DNA of 36,553 nucleotides, taken from the NCBI GenBank assembly GCA_031178585.1, contig JAPSIT010000009.1, positions 1-36,553 of the forward strand, given 5' to 3'. A program made the position numbers and the translations under genes. Positions 15,914-20,822 of the stretch are shown one piece after another (positions within the stretch are counted from its first letter, which is position 1; the number at the start of each line of letters is the position of its first letter). The notes beneath the pieces were generated by a model. That model had not been told where the DNA came from and searched no databases. It saw only the letters and a list, made by a program, of their open reading frames with translations. Source of the stretch: Arthrobacter sp. Lineage in GTDB: Bacteria; Actinomycetota; Actinomycetes; Actinomycetales; Micrococcaceae.

Positions 15914-16568
15914 GGGAGGCAGGCCGCCATCACCGAGGACACCGCCCAAGCAGCCCAGGCCCTCAAAGACGCGCTAAACCGCAACCTCGCCAGGGCGATG
16001 ACCCGCAGCATTCCCCGGTTTGTCGAGCAGGCAGCGGAAGACCTCGAACCAACCTTTGAGAAGCTCGCAAAGGAATTGGCTACCGCGCGGCCCGGAAGCT
16101 CCCGCCACACGCCCCGCTCGACATGGCAGCGAACGTAGAAGCGGACACCGCAAAGGAATACAAGCAGGCCCGCGGTATCCTCGCCCAGCTCGGCGTCTAC
16201 GCCGCCCTCTACAAGCAGCCCACGCCCAACTGCGAACCGCCCGCACTGCTGTCCATCCTGCCATCGTGTCCCTGCCCGTGGCTGTGGTGGAGCAGACACA
16301 GGGCACACGCAACTACACGCCCATCACCATCAATGAGCGGGAGTTGGCCGGCACACGGGCTATGCGTGCGCTCGGCATCGCAGCCAAGGACGACATTGAC
16401 GCTGCGCTTGTCGCCGTTGCTCGCGGCGACTTCGAAGGCATCACATTGAACCTCGCAACGCCAACAGAACATGTAGAGCGAACAGAACATGTAGAGCGCC
16501 GCAAGCAGGCAGCAGCAGCACACCAGCGCCAGGAAGTCCTAAAAGCAGGCGGAGTCCACGTCCTCTAA
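15914..16568 (+). pseudogene. Frame-broken phage-type gene of unknown function
   Basis: Protein-like sequence runs through three frames in succession. Frame one (to about 16077) reads ITEDTAQAAQALKDALNRN and then FVEQAAEDLEPTFEKLAKEL. Frame two (16078 to about 16250) continues GYRAARKLPPHAPLD and then NVEADTAKEYKQARGILAQL. Frame three (about 16260 to the stop at 16566-16568) reads IVSLPVAVVEQTQGTRNYTP, then NERELAGTRAMRALGIAAKD, and ends GGVHVL. Each part looks like soluble helical protein with smooth joins, so one gene of about 215 codons with at least two frameshifts is likely. No start is visible; the 5' end abuts the integrase deletion point. I do not recognise the family. Confidence 0.6.
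16463..16498 (+). repeat. Perfect 18-bp tandem duplication
   Basis: AACAGAACATGTAGAGCG occurs at 16463-16480 and again at 16481-16498 with no gap and no mismatch. It lies inside the third-frame part of the broken gene and encodes TEHVER twice. The perfect identity points to a recent slippage event in an otherwise decayed gene. Confidence 0.85.
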
Positions 16569-16864
16569 ACAGACAGTAACGGTGATGGCGGGGGTCGGTT
16601 CCACAAGATGGCGACCTGGCTCCGCCGCACCACCAAACGGACGGCTAAGGGGTACGCCCGAAGTCCCTTCCCCCGCCCCCGCTTCGCACCTCCTGCATTG
16701 CGCAATTTGATACCCGGTCCCGAATAACGGGCCCTTGGGTGCCTCTGACTGGCTTATGGCGGCGTTTCTGGGCCTCAGGGGCGGGGTTTGAACGGCGAGT
16801 TAATCGGGCCTATTTCGGGCTTCGTAGATCGGCTCCTGCGGGGGCCTCTTGAAAGGAAGATGTG

Positions 16865-16998
16865 ATGTCAGATAGTGAATCGGCTACGACCCGAGGGGCT
16901 TGAAGGCGGCCGGGCGGAAGCTTTGGGACGCTGGAACGGAAGAGTATGAATGGGCCGACCACGAGTTAGCGATCCTTGAGGAAGCTTGCCGGATATAA
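16865..16998 (+). pseudogene. Small terminase subunit (P27-like) N-terminal remnant
   Basis: An ATG at 16865 preceded by AAAGGAAG opens MSDSESATTRGA and stops at 16901. Shifting frame at the C-run near 16889-16892 restores PRGLKAAGRKLWDAG and then EYEWADHELAILEEACRI before a stop at 16996. The PRGL-x-AAG-x-x-LW start and the DEL/HEL-A-x-LE helix are typical of P27-family phage small terminases. Adding one C to the CCC run gives a continuous reading TTPRGLKAAG, so a single-base deletion explains the break. The reconstructed protein has about 44 residues, under half the usual length; the rest is lost or unrecognisable. The 296 bases before it (16569-16864) hold no gene; G- and C-rich runs there could be an old packaging region, but I see no proof. 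Confidence 0.6.
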
Positions 16999-17083
16999 CT
17001 GAAGAACACGGAGAACGGGCCCGCGGGTCTACATAATTCGTGGTGTCCCAACAAAAGTGCCCCGCTCTTCGTCATAACGGACG

Positions 17084-17116
17084 AGGAGCCCCGCAGGCAG
17101 TGACCGCGGGGCTCCT
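17084..17116. terminator. Hairpin terminator after the nuclease gene
   Basis: AGGAGCCCCGC (17084-17094) pairs perfectly with GCGGGGCTCCT (17106-17116) around an 11-nt loop. It lies 21 nt beyond the stop of the minus-strand nuclease gene and could work in both directions. Confidence 0.75.
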
Positions 17117-17137
17117 AAAGTTGGCGCAGGAGCGTTC

Positions 17138-17866
17138 TTACACCTTGGTGACTGTAAGCGTGACGTTGGGGCAGGCATTAGCCCAACGAGTCAGCGCCGC
17201 CTTTTCCACACTGTCGACCCGCAGGCCCCACCTGATCTTCACGGCAACCCACTCGGCGATGTAAGTGCACCTGAAGGCCTTTGCCGGCGGGAGCCATGCT
17301 TCCGGTCCCTTGGCCTGCTTAGAGGCATTGAGTGCGGAGGTCTGGGCATTGAGCGTGCGTGAGTCTCCCAGGTCGTTGTAGAAGGCAACGCGGCGCGCTT
17401 GGGTCCAAAAGCGCGCTCCCGAGCCCCATGCCTCGGCCACGGGCACTAGGTGGTCGATCTGGACCGTGGTGGGCGATGTGTGCACCCGGTTGTCCCATGT
17501 GGTGACCCATCGTCCTTTGGTGACGGTGCACCCGCGGCTGCTGTACGTTGGCCGCACTTTGGATTCCCAGACCAGTACTTCGTGCCGCGTGTTCTGGCAG
17601 TCCCTGTTGGCATCGTTCCAGACGCCGAAGTAGCGGTTCCGATCGTATCCTGCATTGTTCTCCGCCTGAACCGTTAGGGCTCGCACGGCGGTCCGCAGCG
17701 GTGCCTTGTACACAGTTGCTGCCTCCGCGGGGACGGAGAGTCCTGTCATCAGCAGACCGGCGACAATGCCGGAAGCGGCGGCGGTGCGACCGAGCAGGTG
17801 GGCACTGCGCGGCCTAGTGGTGAGAAGTGCTTTGATGCGGGCGTACCTAGAAGGCTGGGCGTGCAT
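17138..17866 (-). CDS. Secreted HNH-type nuclease (GmrSD C-terminal/DUF1524-like)
   Basis: The 242-residue protein has an N-terminal signal peptide: a basic start, a hydrophobic core near residues 28-45 (ASGIVAGLLMTGLSVP) and a likely cleavage after AEA. The mature domain contains YDRNRYFGVWNDANRDCQNTRHEVL, here cited in part, then QIDHLVPVAEAWGSGA with the HNH-type Asp-His pair. NDLGDSRTLNAQTSALNASK follows with the Asn and the NASKQAKGPEAWLPP end of the ββα-metal motif. This architecture is common in actinobacterial exported nucleases. The substrate is presumably extracellular DNA. GGGGGA precedes the ATG at 17866. It is the longest intact gene within the decayed element, so it may have been retained for its own benefit. 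Confidence 0.85.
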   Translation of the reverse strand: MHAQPSRYARIKALLTTRPRSAHLLGRTAAASGIVAGLLMTGLSVPAEAATVYKAPLRTAVRALTVQAENNAGYDRNRYFGVWNDANRDCQNTRHEVLVWESKVRPTYSSRGCTVTKGRWVTTWDNRVHTSPTTVQIDHLVPVAEAWGSGARFWTQARRVAFYNDLGDSRTLNAQTSALNASKQAKGPEAWLPPAKAFRCTYIAEWVAVKIRWGLRVDSVEKAALTRWANACPNVTLTVTKV

Positions 17867-18042
17867 GGGTCCCCCATATGGGTATAGAAAGTTTCAGCTT
17901 GAGATACGAGCGTCCACGAATTGTCCCATGTCCATTCAACTGACAAAGCAAGTTCGCTGCCCTGTTACGATCCAATGTCTCACCCACCACTTACTGTCCA
18001 CGAGATGGTGAAGATGGACTTGAATTCGGTGGTGCGGCTGCT

Positions 18043-18435
18043 GTGCAGGCAGGGCGAGCGGCGCGGATATATTGGCCCCATGCCCGCCTTTACCCTTGCC
18101 GGCTCTCGTATGACTACCTTGCACCAGAGTTCGAGGGCGTTCGGGACGACGTTCGGTCGTGGGAGTACGGGCAGTGGCCGCGGGTTGAGGCGGCAGTTCC
18201 CCTGGTGGATCGCAGGACCGTGAACGTCTACGGAGAAGCTATGCGCTGGGGGCACGGACTCATTCTTACGCGCTGGCGAGACGACGAAGGCCACATGCAC
18301 TCAGCATGGCTTCCGAAAGAATCCGTTCGCAGGCTCACAGCGTCAGAGTGGGACATCATCGCCTACCACCAGTGCCCGCCCGAACTCCGCTCCATCCAAG
18401 GGGGGAAGCGCCTGCCCGGGTTCCTGCCCGAGTAG
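18043..18435 (+). CDS. Hypothetical protein
   Basis: I do not recognise this 130-residue product. It looks coding: RWRDDEGHMHSAWLPKESV and TASEWDIIAYHQCPPELRSI have balanced composition with many Trp, Tyr and acidic residues, unlike a shadow frame. There are no membrane segments or signal peptide. The GTG at 18043 has no clear ribosome binding site, and the first 15 residues are less convincing, so the true start may be elsewhere or an upstream frameshift may have removed it (the alternative frame reads VRLLCRQGERRGYIG just before). It diverges from the nuclease gene across about 175 bases and ends 4 bases before a hairpin at 18439, a likely terminator. Confidence 0.5.
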   Translation: MQAGRAARIYWPHARLYPCRLSYDYLAPEFEGVRDDVRSWEYGQWPRVEAAVPLVDRRTVNVYGEAMRWGHGLILTRWRDDEGHMHSAWLPKESVRRLTASEWDIIAYHQCPPELRSIQGGKRLPGFLPE

Positions 18436-18438
18436 GGC

Positions 18439-18511
18439 GGTGGCCCGCTCCGAGTTGGGGTTTGGAGCGGGGCACCTACCGAAGCCGCAGAAAGCGTGCG
18501 TCGTTACGGCA
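18439..18511 (+). repeat. Repeated hairpin element, family A copy 1
   Basis: A 13-bp stem with one mismatch pairs 18439-18451 (GGTGGCCCGCTCC) with 18464-18476. It is followed by a conserved tail TACCGAAGCCGCAGAA and on to about 18511. A second, diverged copy lies at 18975. This copy begins 4 nt after the stop of the hypothetical gene, so it could serve as its terminator. Confidence 0.7.
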
Positions 18512-18693
18512 TCGGATGCACCGGAGTATACGTACGGCAAATCAAGAGACTCCTTACAGCAAGTTGGCATTTTAGATGCGCCTGCTTGGGCATTGGGAAG
18601 GAACCACTCCAAGGAGCCCGAGGGTATTCCCAAGGTGGAAGTTATCAGCTTGCAGCAGGTAGAACATCCCCCCAATGGGCTACCGCCGCTAGA

Positions 18694-18729
18694 GTGTCTC
18701 CGCCCTACCCCCCATGAGGGCGGAGACAC
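18694..18729. terminator. Perfect 13-bp hairpin
   Basis: GTGTCTCCGCCCT (18694-18706) pairs with AGGGCGGAGACAC (18717-18729) around a 10-nt loop, followed by TTTCT. No gene ends here, so it must serve an unrecognised transcript or be a structural element. Confidence 0.65.
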
Positions 18730-18743
18730 TTTCTGTCCAACAC

Positions 18744-18783
18744 AAAAGCGCCTTCGGCCCCACATGAGGCCAGGGGCGCTTTT
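18744..18783. terminator. Second hairpin with A-run and T-run flanks
   Basis: AAAAGCGCC (18744-18752) pairs with GGCGCTTTT (18775-18783). The inner loop contains GGCC and GGCC that can extend the structure. The A-rich and T-rich arms make it a candidate bidirectional intrinsic terminator, 14 nt after the previous hairpin. Confidence 0.65.
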
Positions 18784-18820
18784 GGTTCGACACGCAGCAG
18801 GAATCGCCGGATTTGAAAAC

Positions 18821-18833
18821 TAAGCATGCTGAC
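18821..18833. repeat. TAAGCATGCTGAC repeat, copy 1
   Basis: The 13-mer TAAGCATGCTGAC centred on the palindrome GCATGC recurs at 19089-19101. This copy sits in the loop of an AAAACT/AGTTTT inverted repeat (18816-18821 with 18837-18842). It may be an operator-like site. Confidence 0.5.
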
Positions 18834-18887
18834 GATAGTTTTATGCCAGTGTTGCCGCGGCCCCCAATTCGTGTCGGCGCTGACCTA

Positions 18888-18928
18888 GAAGAACCCCTGC
18901 AACGCCAGATTCGTAGCGGGGGTTCTTC
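18888..18928. terminator. Repeated hairpin element, family C copy 1
   Basis: GAAGAACCCCTGC (18888-18900) pairs with GCGGGGGTTCTTC (18916-18928), 13 bp with one G-U pair. Flanking bases GACC before and GCTGTC after are shared with the hairpin at 20275-20310, so the two are related. Confidence 0.7.
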
Positions 18929-18974
18929 GCTGTCTGGTGGGGATGCGCCCCCCGGACCCCTGCCTGGCTAGGCC

Positions 18975-19049
18975 GGTGGCCCGCCCCCCCAATTGCGAGT
19001 AAGAGCGGGCCACCTACCGAAGCCGCAGAAGGCGTGCATCGTTGCGGCA
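18975..19049 (+). repeat. Repeated hairpin element, family A copy 2
   Basis: A perfect 10-bp stem pairs 18975-18984 (GGTGGCCCGC) with 19005-19014. The tail TACCGAAGCCGCAGAA and its extension match copy 1 with few differences, while the loop differs. The rest of 19050-19354 holds no gene I can support. Confidence 0.7.
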
Positions 19050-19088
19050 ACGGTAAACGGATGATACGCGATCGACCCTGTTGATTGA

Positions 19089-19101
19089 TAAGCATGCTGA
19101 C
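19089..19101. repeat. TAAGCATGCTGAC repeat, copy 2
   Basis: Identical 13-mer to 18821-18833, here between TTGAT and TATTAG. It lies about 250 nt upstream of the excisionase remnant. Confidence 0.5.
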
Positions 19102-19354
19102 TATTAGTGTGGGCATAGGCAGGGAACCTTTACTGATGCAGCCCGGACGGGGTTCTCTGTCTGATGTTTGGTCTGGACCGAGGCTGCAATCGAACTTCCA
19201 GGGGCGAGGGGTTTCTTGGTGAGTCTCCCCTTCCCCAGTGCCCGCCCCGTGGCGGGACGGAAGAGCCCCGGACCACTTGGGAGCTCCAGCCCCCGCCTTC
19301 TCGCGTGGAGGAACATAATAGTGCCGGACTGCGGGCGGGAATAGCATCGGCATC

Positions 19355-19586
19355 ATGACTCAGGATGTGACGTACCCCACGCTGACCAAGCCCAAACTTG
19401 CCTACAACTTTGAGGAAGCCGCGGAGACTACCGGGCATAGCACGGATACCCTCCGGCGAGCTATCCGCGCCAACGGCCTGACCGCAAGGTACGCCGAGCA
19501 AGCCAGTGCTTCTCGCGAGCGAACTCGAATCCTGGTTGAATGCGCTCCCAAGCGAACCGCCGGCAGCGCGGCAGCTCGGCCGATGA
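19355..19586 (+). pseudogene. Excisionase-like helix-turn-helix protein, frameshifted
   Basis: The first 46 codons read YPTLTKPKLAYNFEEAAETT and GHSTDTLRRAIRANGLTARY, a MerR-like (HTH_17) DNA-binding domain typical of phage excisionases. The frame then shifts near 19488-19492. In the next frame GTPSKPVLLASELESWLNAL and PSEPPAARQLGR run to a TGA at 19584-19586. The SKPVLLA-x-ELE-x-WL segment is the usual C-terminal strand and helix of this family, so the two parts belong together. Total length is about 76 residues, normal for Xis. An indel is the simple explanation; programmed frameshifting is less likely. A 27-codon ORF in the third frame (19540-19623, ending WWAVLERDPFA) overlaps the end and may be a remnant of a following gene. 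Confidence 0.7.
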
Positions 19587-19664
19587 ATGGTGGGCAGTGC
19601 TCGAGCGGGACCCGTTCGCCTGAATGGCCGCGGGCGCAATCGGGCGAAAGCACGGCCGACCTCC

Positions 19665-19949
19665 TTACTGGTATGGCGCCCAGTCTTGGCGGGAAGACTG
19701 GGTCCGCACGGGAAGCGCGTCGATCTTCACCAGCGCCCGGTGCACGGCCACCACAAGCAGGATGAGCCCGATAAACGAAACCAGGCCGCCGAGAGCTGTC
19801 AGGCCGATGAACGCTCCGCTCATGCCGTTATCCCTCAGTGAAGCAAAGGACCAGGTGCCAAAGGTTGCGCCAATGAGGCTCAGCAGAGGCCCCGCGAACG
19901 TCAGGGTAACGCCGGCCACGAAGACACCGGCTGAACGCTTGAATTGCAT
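19665..19949 (-). CDS. Small two-helix membrane protein of unknown function
   Basis: The 94-residue product has two clear membrane segments, near residues 8-28 (VFVAGVTLTFAGPLLSLIGA) and 47-70 (FIGLTALGGLVSFIGLILLVV). A basic, soluble C-terminus follows. The ATG at 19949 is preceded on the minus strand by GGGGGAAAG, a good ribosome binding site; longer readings to 20069 lack such support. No family is recognised. It lies inside the decayed element between the excisionase remnant and attR and is oriented opposite to the excisionase. Such small membrane proteins are common in actinobacterial prophage regions, where some act in exclusion or lysis, but nothing here shows that. Confidence 0.6.
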   Translation of the reverse strand: MQFKRSAGVFVAGVTLTFAGPLLSLIGATFGTWSFASLRDNGMSGAFIGLTALGGLVSFIGLILLVVAVHRALVKIDALPVRTQSSRQDWAPYQ

Positions 19950-20111
19950 ATCTTTCCCCCGTGAAAGTGCGAACAACTTCGCACAGAGTATCCTGCCCAG
20001 TCCGCGGAAAGTCCGCAAAGTGCCACTTACGGGCAGTCTTGCCCAACACCCCAAACCCCTAGAATTCAAGGCGAACAGAACCAGCCAAGAATGTGCGGGT
20101 TAATAAGGCAC

Positions 20112-20130
20112 GTTCCGCTTCAACGTTTGA
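20112..20130 (+). repeat. attR candidate: displaced ychF 3' end
   Basis: GTTCCGCTTCAACGTTTGA matches the ychF end at 15576-15594 with a single G-to-T change. It still reads FRFNV stop (GTT instead of GTG for Val). The preceding bases are unlike ychF, so it is not a duplicated gene end but a displaced one. Confidence 0.8.
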
Positions 20131-20237
20131 CCAGACGCTTCAGCGCCTATCGGAGAAGCGTCATTCCCGACCTGTCCCTGGCTGCCGGCTGGACGGATTT
20201 GGACCCTAAGCACACTTTCTAATACCTTGGTTCAGGC

Positions 20238-20265
20238 GCCTCCTTGTTCCCCCAATCAAGGAGGC
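20238..20265. terminator. Hairpin downstream of attR
   Basis: GCCTCCTTG (20238-20246) pairs perfectly with CAAGGAGGC (20257-20265). It lies about 110 nt beyond the displaced ychF end, so it could have been part of the original ychF terminator region before the insertion. Confidence 0.55.
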
Positions 20266-20274
20266 TTCGACCAG

Positions 20275-20310
20275 AAGAACCCCCGCGGCCACAAGCCTGC
20301 GGGGGTTCTT
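20275..20310. terminator. Repeated hairpin element, family C copy 2
   Basis: AAGAACCCCCGC (20275-20286) pairs perfectly with GCGGGGGTTCTT (20299-20310), followed by TGCTGTC. It is related in stem and flanks to the hairpin at 18888-18928 and lies just outside attR. Confidence 0.75.
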
Positions 20311-20812
20311 TGCTGTCCGCGCCGACATAGCGGTGAGGCTACGGGCCAGGAAGTCATACGGAGCCGGCCCCAGTTGCCGCAGGAGAGACCGTGGAGCCGA
20401 CCCGTTACGGCAGCGCCCCCCAAGCGAAGACCACGTGCAAGCCTTCCCCCAATGGGATGACGGGCACTCCCACGTCAAGCGTAGGCAGGAGTGATGAACC
20501 CCGGCAACAGGTAAATGCTGCGCAGCCTTCCTTTCCGTTTTAGTGATTGAGGATTAACAAGCAATAGCCCTGGTCCCTTGGCGAGGCGCTTCTGTTGTGA
20601 TTGGTGCCCGCAGCCATGGACCTGTTTTCCCGGGACGCGGCATGCTAGGTTGCATCTCGATAACAACCTTTACTGAGGGGCAACTTTCGGGCCGCAGGCA
20701 CGGCGCGCGGGTCTAGGCTACTTCCCATGTGAGACATGCCACATGCTCACTGGGGGATGTGGCTGTCTGGTCGGCGTCTTCAACGGCGGTCCTTTCCACA
20801 ATAAAGAGACAT
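20311..20812. other. Gene-free stretch upstream of the peptide transporter
   Basis: About 500 bases between the hairpin at 20275 and the ribosome binding site of the peptide-binding protein contain no gene I can support. One notable site is the inverted repeat CATGTG (20726-20731) with CACATG (20740-20745), spaced 8 nt, about 80 nt before the start codon. It could be an operator for the transporter. TAGGTT at 20646 and TAGGCT at 20714 are possible -10 boxes without good -35 partners. Confidence 0.4.
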
Positions 20813-20822
20813 AGGAGGCGGA

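Larger units (their letters stand above)
15576..20130. mobile_element. Decayed integrative (phage-like) element inserted at the 3' end of ychF
   Basis: The element spans from the 3' end of ychF to a displaced copy of that end. Flanking direct repeats (15576-15594 and 20112-20130) match at 18 of 19 positions and look like attL and attR. An integrase fragment lies 31 nt inside attL and points towards it, the usual arrangement. Inside are a broken phage-type gene, a small-terminase remnant, an HNH-type nuclease, an excisionase with a frameshift and many hairpins. Three of the mobility or phage genes are frameshifted or truncated, so the element should be immobile. The gene set (int, xis, terminase, nuclease) suggests a former prophage or phage satellite reduced by deletion. 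The boundaries are well supported; the original type is inferred. Confidence 0.85.

Noticed and set aside
18770..18800. GGTTCGA sequence suggesting a tRNA T-loop
   Set aside because: No acceptor, D or anticodon stems can be folded around it; it is the flank of a terminator-like hairpin.
18440..18823. 127-codon plus-strand frame following the hypothetical gene
   Set aside because: It spans three stable hairpins and one repeated element, and its translation lacks any domain-like pattern.
18841..19356. 171-codon minus-strand frame before the excisionase remnant
   Set aside because: It crosses the repeated hairpins of families A and C and has Pro/Arg/Gly-rich shadow composition.
19624..20103. 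Plus-strand 159-codon frame near attR
   Set aside because: It is antisense to the small membrane protein, which has clear helices and a good ribosome binding site. Only the first 25 residues look protein-like.
15594..20822. tRNA gene as integration target
   Set aside because: No tRNA-like cloverleaf was found near either end; the direct repeat instead coincides with the ychF 3' end.
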